A stretch of DNA of 64,000 nt from Plasmopara viticola (Eukaryota > Oomycota > Peronosporomycetes > Peronosporales > Peronosporaceae). The notes under the pieces are model-generated. The model ran no database searches. It worked only from the letters and a program-made list of their open reading frames with translations, and was not told the origin of the DNA. Location of the stretch: the NCBI GenBank assembly GCA_001695595.3, contig MBPM02000050.1, positions 372,001-436,000 of the forward strand, given 5' to 3'. Within the stretch, counting starts at the first letter, position 1; each line of letters begins with the position of its first letter. Shown piece after piece: positions 33,501-43,626 of this stretch. The translations under genes and the position numbers were made by a program.

Positions 33501-34500
33501 CTGTACATCAAGATTGTGGATGTCCACTGCGTACTGCTTCTGGTTTACGTCGACGATGTACTCGTCACAGGAAGCTCGACCGACCTTATCGCGCGAACCA
33601 AGAATGACTTGAAGACGCGCTTTGAGATGACGGACAGCGCTGAATGCGTCTTTGTCCTGGGTATGGAGCTGGTAGAAAATGCTGACGGCAGTGTGACAGT
33701 GTGCCAGCGGCGCTACATCGAAGACATACTCAAGCGCTTCGGCATGCGCGTCAGCAAGCCCGTTGTAAGGTCGGCGGATCCAAGTACTCGACTTGTTCCA
33801 AGTGACAAGCTGACAGCAATAAGCGTTCCGTTCCGTGAAGCAGTCGGTGTACTCATGCGCCTAATGACAGCGACTCGCCCGGACATCGCCTTTGCCGTTG
33901 GATATACGTCGTGATTAATGAAATCCCTCAAGACGAGCATTGGGCTGCAGTCAAGACAATTTTCGCTACATCCAGGGATTCAAGTCTCATGGACTCTGTT
34001 TTACGCCCGGAAACAAGGTGGACTATCGTGCATACTCGGACGCAGACTGGGCAGGCGACCACTCGGACCGCAAGTCGACTTCGGGCTACGCGTTCATATT
34101 GATGGACGCACCCATCAGTTGGGATAGCAAGAAGCAGTCAAGTGTGTCGCTCTCTATCAGCGAAGCGGAGTACATCGCTTTGAGTCTGGCTGTACAAGAA
34201 GGCAAGTGGATCCATCATCTCCTGCACGAGATATTGGCAGCTGCGAATGAGACCACGCCGAAACTCAAGTTTTTCGAGGACAAACAGTCGTGCGTCAAGA
34301 TGACGAAGAATCCTGAGAGCCATGAACGTGCCAAACATATTGACATCAACATGCGTGATGAAGTCAGACGCGGTGAAGTCAAGCTGGGGTACCGCGAGAC
34401 AGCCATCATGCTTGCGGAAATCATGGCCAAGGCTCTACCAGGACCACGTCACCCGGACATGACAACAGCTCTCGGCATTCAAGCGTATTCGCATTGAGGG
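30578..34500 (+). pseudogene. Copia family 2a gag-pol, broken
   Basis: Gag from about 30583 (SIDKYNGDNYVT, then a TGA) through 31200. Zinc knuckle CTYCGKLGHSAERC intact at about 31247-31288. Protease [11 protein letters not shown] near 31460-31490. Pre-integrase about 31790-31950. Integrase 31970-32440 with Asp in IITDEASG, Asp in RQDGAKEF and Glu in GIAERANQT. Linker with charged sequence, reverse transcriptase 33080-33910 with YVDDVLVTG at about 33547, and RNase H 33940-34497 (SDADWAGDHSDRKSTSGYAF, then KHIDINMRDEV). About ten stops or shifts break it into pieces; the last 185 codons are open. The protein differs clearly from family 1. Confidence 0.85.
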
Positions 34501-34504
34501 GGCG

Positions 34505-34796
34505 TGTCGAGGGTAACCGGTTTATGGTACAGTTAACCAGCTGTACCCATGTATCAGTCGTACCAATTAGCCTTTTAGCCCGAACCGGTCCAATACGACC
34601 ACACGTTGATTAGGCGAGCAGGATGATTGGACGAGTAAGGAAGTTTGTAATAAGACGGACTAAATGATAGGAAGAATTAGTGCATGTCTCAGCTGCTGGA
34701 ACTAATATTAGATAAATCACTTTCGAATCCTTCATCAACAGCTCAAGTGCCTTCTTCACTTCAAAACTCCAACAAGTATCTTAACAGTATATTACT
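34505..34796 (+). repeat. Family 2a 3' LTR
   Basis: 292 bases starting TGTCGAGG after the purine tract. Its right end (CTCCAACAAGTATCTTAACA) differs from the 5' copy, which has a longer pyrimidine-rich stretch. It borders a 42-base scrap of family 1 LTR. Confidence 0.75.
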
Positions 34797-34838
34797 GCTG
34801 ATCGAGGCGTCGTTTTTTCAGCCCAAGACGATCACTTC
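34797..34838 (-). repeat. Family 1 LTR scrap (5' end of the E7 3' LTR), minus strand
   Basis: ACTGCTGATCGAGGCGTC is the reverse of the LTR start region (GCCTCGATCAGCAGT) found in other copies. With 30221-30297 it makes up the LTR that family 2a entered; the middle of that LTR is gone. Confidence 0.6.
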
Positions 34839-37036
34839 CACACGACTCGACAGCTTTAACACCTTGAACACCAAGGCGACTTCGAGGTGAAGTGTATTGT
34901 GCAGCGACAATAGGCTTGGTCATGATGTCAGCCAGCATGTCTTGAGTTGGGAAGAACTTGAACAGCACTCGACCGTTTGGCTCTCTCACGCACGAAGTGG
35001 TACCGAATATCGATATGCCTGATACGCTTATAAAACTCCTGATTCTTGGCCAGTGCGATTGGGCCTTGATCATCTTCAAGAATCTTGATAGGTTAATCGT
35101 CATTTATCTCTTCAGGCTCGCACAAGGATACTTTACGCCATACAGCTTCTCGAGCTGCTTCCAATAGTGCCATATACTCTGCCTCAAAAAACGAGAGTGC
35201 CACCGTGCGTTGCTTTTTTCTCCTCCAGCTGATGCATCCGTTATTCATGACAAAGACGTAGCCACATGTGCTGCGACGCGACTCAATGTCTCCTGCCCAG
35301 TCAGCATCTGAAAATTCTTGAATTGCTGGAGCACCGTTTCGGAAGAACATTGAATTGCTGAAGGATCGTTTCGGAAGAACACCAGTCCATGCGTCTGGTT
35401 GGCATTCAAGTACCGCAGTACTCGCTTTGACGCTTGCCAGTGCGTCGAACACGGATCGGACGCGAATTGGCTCAGCACTCTCACTGCTGCAAGATCTGGA
35501 CGAGTAGCAACCATCGAGTACATGATGCCACCAACAGCACTTCGATACGGCACGTTTTCGATTGTGTCCTCGTGCTTGCATCCACCATCGCACATGTTCT
35601 ATGTCAGCTTCAATCCTGGATATTAAAAAGTCTTTACTGGCTCGCAATCTTGCATCCCGAACTTAATCAAAATCGACTTGAGGAACTTGGTTTGCCGCAT
35701 CGTAACGTAACTTGACCTTTAAAGTTATCTTGATTTTATCTCCATTCCAAGAAACATCTTTGCTCGCCGAGGTCTGTCATCTCAAATCGTTCGCTTAGCG
35801 CTTGCTTCGTCGCTGAGAGCAAGAGGTCGTCACTGCTTGCAATAATCAAGTCGTCAACGTAGAGCACCACAAAAAATCATTTGACTCGTTACTGAGTTTG
35901 CTGTATCCGCAGTGATCTGACTTGCTCTGGTTAAACCCATCTGAACCATGAAATCGTCAATCGTTCGGTTCCACTTCCGCGGTGACTGCTTCAAACCGTA
36001 ATGCGAGTGCTTAAGCTTGCATTCATACTCCGGTGGACTTGGGTCAGCATATCCATTCGGTTGCTAGATATAAATGTCTTCGTCCAGAGCATTTGGTGAA
36101 GCTTGAGATCATACTTGACAGCCAGGCTTAGCGCAATGCGAATTAACGTAAACTTGGCTGCGGGTGCAAATGTCTCCTCGTAATCTACACCATACTACTG
36201 CTAAAAACCTTTTGCAACCAGACGTGTCTTCAACTGCTCAATGTCCCCGTCTTGATTCTCCTTAACGCGAAAGACCCAGCGACAACCGATCGCTTTTCGT
36301 CCCTTCGGCAGCGAAATTGTATCCCATGTCTCCTTCCTTATCAAGAAGTTAATTTCGGAGTCGCAGGCCTCCTTTCACTTGCACGCGTCGTCGGATTTCA
36401 TCGCCGACTTGTACGTCGTCTACATTTATCCCACTGAATACATGACGTGTGCTGCTTCAAATCCTTCATTTTCTTTGCTTATTGCGGAGGCTGGCATTTC
36501 TTCAAGCGTCAACCGCTGGTTAAATGGCGCGTGTCGCTTGGATCTCGGAGTTTCTGTCACCTTTTCAAGCGACTGATTTTTGTGTGCCATTTCGTAATCA
36601 ATGTCGCGTTTTGGCACGTGATCATCATTCACTTTTGACTCTCTATGGTCATTTTCGGTGCTTGATTCTGCATCGGCATCCGTAACACTGTCGTTTTCTT
36701 CATCCACCAGCTCAACAATCTTGTAGTAGTTGTGCCTTCCATTGTTAAAAACATCTTCTTTCAAATGTGCATCGCGACTCAATAGTCTGCGCCCGGTCAA
36801 AAAATTTCAATCCGGTATGTCTTTGAATGCTCCGAACGGATTTTGCGTCGAGTTTGAAACGCTTTTTTTCTGAAACGTGGACATACGTATGACATCCGAA
36901 CACTTTGATGTTGGCCAAAAGCGATTTCTTTGTTGTCCAAAGCTCGTGTGGTGACTTCTTTAATCCAGCTGCACGAGTAGGTTACCGATTACGGAGGAAC
37001 GTTGCGGTCATTACTGCTTCACCCCAGTAGCTTTCA
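34839..37036 (-). pseudogene. Copia family 1 fragment, integrase to RNase H, minus strand (E7)
   Basis: Minus strand from 37036 down: integrase end (EAVMTA at about 37010), FGCHTYVHV (about 36890), acidic linker (36480-36780), reverse transcriptase (35650-36320, with YVDD-like bases at 35855-35875) and RNase H (34850-35600; FSDADWAGDIESRRST, then GCISWRRKKQRTVAL). RNase H contains a short tandem copy (TTCGGAAGAACA and TTGAATTGCTG repeated at 35320-35375) that throws off the frame. The element lacks everything before the integrase end, where the E8 LTR begins. Confidence 0.8.
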
Positions 37037-37047
37037 AACATTGCAGC

Positions 37048-37344
37048 TGTTGTCGAAGATGCTGGTGAAGAAACGCCTCGACAGCAACAACCTATCGGGA
37101 AGTACCGGTATCTGCAATCAGTTGATGACTGCTTGGAGGAGCGGGTTCAAGATGGGCATAAGACCGGTTCTAGGATGAGAATCGTCGTGTCATGATCAAA
37201 TCTGGGATGAGCATCGACGTGCCAATCTGTGATTAGCTTAGATAAATCTTTGGCTTAGACGTAGCATGTAGTTGCGAACTAAGGACCTTATAAATATATT
37301 CACTTTGCATTTTGCCAACTTGTGCTCGCTTCGACTTTCTAACA
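37048..37344 (+). repeat. Family 1 LTR, type B (5' LTR of E8)
   Basis: Begins TGTTGTCGAAGATGCTGG and ends TTTCTAACA. It lacks TGACGTCA; instead it has GTACCGGTATCTGCAATCAG and GGAGGAGCGGGTTCAAG. Promoter end: TTATAAATATATT directly followed by TCACTTTGCATTTT (37300-37313), a perfect oomycete initiator, only about 45 bases before the LTR end. Confidence 0.85.
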
Positions 37345-37348
37345 AGTT

Positions 37349-40300
37349 ATGAGCCCAAGCCCCGCTGACTCTGCCTCCCCCTTCTCTGACTCTGCCTCCC
37401 CCTTTTCTGACTCTGCCTTCGCCACCATGGACACGTCTGTACCAAGTCGAATTATCAAGTTTGACGGCACCATTTTTCACATTCGGAAGTTCAAGATGCA
37501 GATGGTGCTGGAGGAGAGGGACCTGTGGGAAGTTGCAAGTGGTGAAATCAAGCTGGAGCACTGCACGAATGCGATAGACGAGTCAACTTACAGGAGGAAG
37601 TCTCGGAAGGTGTTAGCGATAATCAGTCTTGCGATGGAAGATTCAAAGGTGCCACTGGTCCGGTCGTCAGGTGGTGCGCATGATGCGTGGTCGATACTGG
37701 AAGGACACTTTGAAAAGAGGAGCCCAGCAAACAAAATCTTTCTTCGTCGACGGTTTTACACGATAATTATGGAAGAAGGTGATGATGTTCCGGAACACAT
37801 CAGCAAGCTCAAGACGCTGGCGAAGCAGCTCGATGCTGTGGGTGCCCCGGTGAGCGAGGACGACCTGGTCATTACGCTTCTTGGGAGTCTTAGTGACTCG
37901 TACCAGTTTCTCATTACGGACGTGCGGATACTCTGGCTTGGGAGCTGGTGATGTCTCGACTACTCTATAAGCGCAAGGAGCAGAGCGGCGATGGAGCTGC
38001 GTCTGGCCAAGCGTTCATGCTGAAGGATGCGAAGCGAAAAGGACGAGCGGTGAAGAAGACTGGTGCGTGCCATAATTGCGGTAAACAAGGACACTGGATC
38101 GCAGATTGCCCACCGCGAGTGCAAAATGATGCTGAGCGATACCGGTCGCAGCGCGCAAACGTCGGACGAATCGAAGATTTCGGTGACTATCTTCTCTCGG
38201 TTGGTGGTAGCAGTGGCTCTGTCAAGCCGAATGATGTATGGCTGGTCGACTCGGGGGTGACTCAGCATATGACAAGGTCCAAGAAGTTCATGAGGAGCTA
38301 CAAGACTTCTTCCCTATCGACGTACATCTTGCAGTCGACGGCGTCGTACAAGCTATTGGCAGCGGTGACATTGTGATGGTTATGATGACGTCGCACGAAA
38401 AAAAGAAGGGTGTGTTGACAAATGTGTGGCACATTTCCAAGTTGTCGAGAAATTTGTTTTCAGTTGGTCGCTTCACTAAGGACGTTGGACCCGTTGTTTT
38501 CGACAAGGAAGGATGCTTTGTCGAAACAAAAGGTGTCAAGTGGAAAATTGGTGCGCGCGAAGGAAAAGGACTATTTCGGCTGCACATGACTCCAATTCTC
38601 GGGAAGAAGCAAATACGATCAAGTCTTTGACAAGCAACGAAGATGCCTCATATCTGTGGCATCTCCGACTTGGTCATATTGGTCATGACGGGCTGAACGC
38701 AATCGTGAAGAAGAATCTTGCCATTGGTATAGACATGACGTCTGTGAACAAGTGGAAGATTTGTGATGGCTGTGCACTGGGTGAGCAGACTCGTGTACGA
38801 TTTAAATCGATGTCAATGGAGCGAGCGAAGTGGCTTTTATAAGGTATACACAGCGATGTGTGCGGCCCCGTGTAGACCTCAACGTTTAGTGGCAAGCGCT
38901 ACTCCGTGACTTTCGTCGACGACAAGTCCAGATATTGCGTCGTCTGCCTGATCAAGAGCAAGTAAGAAGTCGTGGACAAGTTCGCCAATTTTGTGGAATT
39001 CGCAGAAAAGTAGACCGGCAAACGCGTAGAATCTCTTCGCAGTGACAATAGTGGCGAGTATGCATCCTCGAAAATGGCCAAGTTTTGCTCGGAGCAAGGA
39101 ATTGTGCCCAAGTATACTCTGCCGTACACACCACAACTAAAGGAAGTTGCGGAGCGTATATATCGGGCACTCGTGGAATGCGCACGGTGCATGTAGGAGC
39201 ACGAGGGCCTAGCTAAGCACTACTGGGGAGAAGCAGTTATGACGGCAATGTTTCTTCAAAATCGGTATCCATCGCGTGCTATCGAGGACCAAACGTCACT
39301 TTACGAGCTTTGGACAGCCGAGAAACCACTGGTAGCTAACTTGAAAGCATTTGGTTGTCACGCGTTCGTGCGCGTTTAAAATTGGATGTAAAGGATATGT
39401 TGTGTCGATTTTTGGGCTATTTGGAGTACAAAAGGCGTATCATTTTGATGAAATGTCGACTGGATAAATTGTTTTGAGTCGCGATGCTCAGTTCAAGAAA
39501 GACACTTTTGACAGTGAGAGAACGACTTACGAAAATAAAAGCATCATCGTCGAGAATAATGATAAGGATGAAGAAATATCGACAGACGACGACAAAGAGT
39601 CTGTAGCAGAGCAGCCCAAGACACAAGTTCGGACTTTAAACTGGGAAGCAAGCGGCATACTCGTACATGATTATTGGAAAAGGCGACTGAAGTTCCGCAG
39701 ACCAAGCGTCATGTGCCCAAATATCAACGCTCGACACTTGAAGAAATGTCGGCTCTTGCTACAATTCGCAAAGTGGACTACAAAGCAGCCCACGTCGTGT
39801 ATTCAGTAGGAGAAATGCCGACAACGTTCAAGTCGGCGATGGAATCCAGCGACGCATGCAAATGAAATGCTGCATGCGATTTGGAGCTAGAGTCTTCCCA
39901 CAAGAACAAGACCTGGAATGTTGCTTCTCTGCCTAAGGGACGCAAAGCGATCGGCTGCAGATAGGTGTTTCGAGTTAAGAAAAACGAAGACGAAATTATC
40001 AAGCGGTTTAAGGTGCGACTCGTTGTCAAGGAATTTTCACAGAAGCTCAATGTTGATTATGAGGAGACATTTGCGCCGGTGGCGAAGCTTACTTCATTTC
40101 GCATCGCGTTGAGCATGGCTGTCAAGTACGGTTCGACGCTGCATCAGATGGACGTGAAAAATTTCTTGTTGAAAGGGTTTATGGATGAAGAAATTTATAT
40201 GCAGCAGCCTGAAGGATATGTCAGTGAAGACAAACAAGGTCATGTATGCAAGCTGAAGCGGTCGTTGTACGGTCTTAAGCAATAATCGCGCATGTGGAGC

Positions 40301-40955
40301 CACACAATCGACGATTGCATGATCAAGATGAGTTCCGGCAAGTGTGAGTCCGATCACTGTGTGTACATCAAGCGCGTTGACCACGATATGGTGATTGTTG
40401 TGCTGTACGTGGATGATCTCATTGTAGCAAGCAGCAACAACTCGCTCCTAGTTTCCACCAAGCGTGCGCTAAGCGACCGGTTTAAGATGACTGATCTTGG
40501 CGAGCTCAAGTGTATGGAAATCGGTCAAGGTCGAGTATCCGGTCGAGTCACAATGCGGCAAACCAAATTTATTAAGTCAATTCTGAACAAGTTTGGCATG
40601 CAAGATAGCAAGCCTGTCAATACGTCTTAAGAAGCAGGACTCAAGATGTGTGTGAAGATGGCTGCAAGCATGAAGATACGATGAAGAATGTGCCTTATCA
40701 AATTGTGTTGGTGGCATTGTTTACCTTTTGGTTGCGACGCGACCAGACCTTGCTGCAGCTGCGGGAGTTATAAGTCAGTTTGCTGCTGATCCGTGTCCGA
40801 CGCATTGGCAAGCTCTCAAGCGCGTACTGAGATATCTAAAAGCAACGGAAACGAATGGACTTCGGTACTCAAGTTGCAGTTCGGCTAAGCTACTTTGGTA
40901 TTCGGATGCAGACTGGGCTGGAGACATCGAGTTGTTGCCAAGATTGCAATTGTAG
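37349..40955 (+). pseudogene. Copia family 1 gag-pol, 3'-truncated (E8)
   Basis: Gag opens at 37349 (MSPSPADSA, with a short PFSDSAS repeat) and runs intact for 200 codons to a deletion at about 37918 that shifts frame. Knuckle CHNCGKQGHWIADC is intact (about 38070-38111). Protease VWLVDSGVTQHMT (38237-38275), then a second shift near 38310; both lesions also occur in E9. Integrase 38850-39260 has several stops. The reverse transcriptase (39930-40620; YVDDLIVAS near 40404) has a TGG to TAG change at 39962. RNase H stops at about 40945 after SDADWAGDIE, where an LTR-like sequence begins. Confidence 0.85.
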
Positions 40956-41205
40956 GCACGCCTTGCACGGCCGTGTAGTATCGATTGGTACCGGTACGCA
41001 GGTGAAACTTTGCAAACATACGAAGATGACACGTCAGGATGAATATGATTTGATTGGCTAAACGTATATTCTAAAGCCAGTTTAGTATAGTGAGCCTAGA
41101 ACACAGAATATGAGTGGCTAAAAGGAGGCAAGTGGTTTTGCAAACTAAGGACCTTAAATATATTCACTTTGCATTTTACCAACTAGTGCACACTTGACCT
41201 TCTAT
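40956..41205 (+). repeat. Diverged or chimeric family 1 LTR (5' LTR of E9)
   Basis: The last 70 bases are typical (GACCTTAAATATATTCACTTTGCATTTTACC in two parts, initiator 41164-41177). The first two thirds match neither type A nor type B well, keeping only GGTACCGGTAC and ATTGG boxes. Ends TTCTATA, then GGTTACAAGCCC, where the usual ATG has become ACA. Confidence 0.6.
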
Positions 41206-41206
41206 A

Positions 41207-43327
41207 GGTTACAAGCCCAAGATCCATCTCCGTACATTCCGACACCGACTTCGCCCTTGCCATGGACGCCTCCACCGCCAACCGCACTAACAAGTTCGAT
41301 GAAACAAACTTTCACACATGGAAGTTCAAGATGCAGATGGTGCTGGAGATGAGGGATCTGTGGGAAGTTGCGAGTGGTGAAATCAAGCTGGAGCACTGCA
41401 CGAATACGAAAGACGAGTCGACTTACAGGAGGAAGTCTAGGAAGGCGTTAGCGATAATATGTCTTGCGATTTAAGATTCAAAGCTGCCACTGGTCCGGTC
41501 ATCCAGTGGTGCGCATGATGCATGGTCGAGACTGAGAGGACACTTTGAGAAGAGGAGCCTCGCAAACAAGTTCTTTCTTCGTCGACGGTTTTACACGATA
41601 TTTATGGAAGAAGGTGATGATGTTCCGGAAAAAATCAACAAGCTCAAGACGCTGGCGGAGTAGCTCGATGCTGTGGGTGCCCAGGTGAGCGAGGACGACC
41701 TGGTCATTACGCTTTTTGAGAGTCTTAGTGACTCGTACCAGTTTCTCATTACGGACGTGCGGATACTCTGACTTGGGAGCTGGTGATGTCTCGACTACTC
41801 CATAAGCGCAAGGAGCAGAGCGGCGATGGAGCTGCGTCTGGCCAAGCGTTCATTCTGAAGGATGCGAAGCGAAAAGGACGAGCGGTGAAGAAGACTGGTG
41901 CGTGCCATAATTGCGGTAAACAAGGACACTGAATCGCAGCTTGCTCGTTGCGAGTGCAAATTGATGCTGAGCGATATCGATCGTAGCGGGCAAACGTCGC
42001 ACTGATCGATGGTTCTGGTGACTATCTTTTCTTGGTTGACGGTAGCAGTGGCTCTGTCAAGCCGAATGATGTATGGCTGGTCGACTCGGGGGTGACTCAG
42101 CATATGACAAGCTCCCAGAAGTTCATGAGGAGCTACAAGACTTCTTCCCTATCGACGTACATCTTGCAGTCGACGGCGTCGTACAAGCTATTGGCAGCGG
42201 TAATATTGTGATGGGTGTGATGACGTCGCACGAGATTAAGAAGGGTGTGTTGACAAATGTGTGGCACATTTTCAAGTTGTCGAGATATTTGTATTCAGTC
42301 GGTCGCTTCACTAAGGACGTTGGACCCGTTGTTTTCGACATGAAAGGATGCTTTGCCCAAAGGAAAATGACTATTTCGGCTGCACATGACTCCAATTACT
42401 CGGGAAGAAGCAAATACGGTCAAGTCTTTGACAAGCAACGAAGATGCCTCATATCTGTGGCATCTCCGACTTGGTCATATTGGTCATGACGGGCTGGACG
42501 CAATCGTGAAGAAGAATCTTGCCATTGGTATAGACATGACGTCTGTGAACAAGTTGAAGATTTGTGATGGCTGTGCACTGGGTGAGCAGACTCGTGTACA
42601 ATTTTAATCGATGTCGACGGACTGAGCGAATGAGCTTTTAGAATTATACACAGCGATGTGTGCGGCCCCATGCAGACCTCAACATTTAGTGGCAAGCGCT
42701 ACTTCGTGACATTCATCGACGACAAGTCCAGATATTGCGTCGTCTACCTGACCAAGAGAAAGTCAGAAGTCGTGGACGAGTTCGCCAGTTTCGTGGCATT
42801 CGCAGAAAAGCAGACCGGCAAACGCGTAAAATTTTTTCGCAGTGACAACGGTGGCGAGTATGCATCCTCGATAATGGCCAAGTTTTGCTCGGAGCAAGGA
42901 ATTGTGCTCAAATATACGCCGCCGTACACACCACAACTAAACGGAGTTGCAGAGCGTATAAATCGGCTTGTGGAATGCGCACGGTGCATGTTGGAGCACG
43001 CGTGCCTCGCTAAACACTACTAGAGAGAAGCAGTTATGACGGCAATGTTTCTTCGAAATCGGTGTTCATCGCGTGCTATCGAGCACCAAACGTCACTTTA
43101 CGAGCTTTGGACAGCCAAGAAACTGCTGTTAGCCAACCTAAAGGTATTTGGTTCTCACGCATTCGTGCATGTTCCGAAAGAAAAGCGCTCGAAATTGAAT
43201 GCAAAGGCTATATTGTGTCGATTTTTGGGCTATTCGGAGCACCAAAAGACGTACCGTTTCGAAGAATTGTCGACTGGTCGGATCGTCATGAGTCGCGATG
43301 CTCAGTTTGAGGATGACACCTTTGACA
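41207..43327 (+). pseudogene. Copia family 1 gag to integrase, left part of E9
   Basis: The usual gag ATG is lost (GGTTACAAG); an ATG at 41262 remains. Gag (41262-41790) has stops at 41472 and 41661 (CAG to TAG) and the same frameshift as E8. The knuckle has TGG to TGA at 41930. Protease VWLVDSGVTQHMTS at about 42075-42115. Pre-integrase 42445-42490. Integrase 42655-43020 has FIDDKSRYC, RSDNGGEY and a GVAERINR that lacks one codon pair. It breaks at 43327 in the linker, exactly where E10 is inserted, and resumes at 47940. Confidence 0.85.
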
Positions 43328-43622
43328 TGTTGTCGAAGACGCTGTGAAAGTAACGCCTCGACCAGCGACTACATATCAGTAAGTACCGGTATCGGCAAGC
43401 AGGTGATGACTGCTTGGAGGAGCGGGTTCAAGAAAGGCAATAGATCATTTTCGGGATGGGAAGATTGCGCCCGGATGGGAAGATGATTGCGTTTGAATGA
43501 TAAGTTGTTAATTGGCTTAGATAAATCTTCGGCTTAGAGGTAGCATGTAGTTGCGAACTAAGGACCTTATAAATATATTCACTTTGCATTCTGACAGCTT
43601 CAGCTCTGACCTTTCTTCATTA
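43328..43622 (+). repeat. E10 5' LTR, type B
   Basis: Begins TGTTGTCGAAGACGCTG, ends CTTTCTTCATTA, followed by GGTTATGAGCCC. It has two partly degraded units of GATTGCGCCCGGATGG. Confidence 0.85.
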
Positions 43623-43626
43623 GGTT

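Larger units (their letters stand above)
30298..34796 (+). mobile_element. Copia family 2a retrotransposon, nearly full length
   Basis: A 5' LTR (30298-30577, begins TGCTGAGGGTAAC, ends TTTAAGCA) and a 3' LTR (34505-34796, begins TGTCGAGGGTAACC, ends CTTAACA) enclose gag-pol. A purine tract TTGAGGGGGCG precedes the 3' LTR. Right after the 5' LTR comes GGTTATATGCCCAAC, a primer site of the same type as family 1. No target duplication was found, but both flanks are family 1 LTR sequence on the minus strand, so it sits inside the LTR of E7. Total 4.5 kb. Confidence 0.8.
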
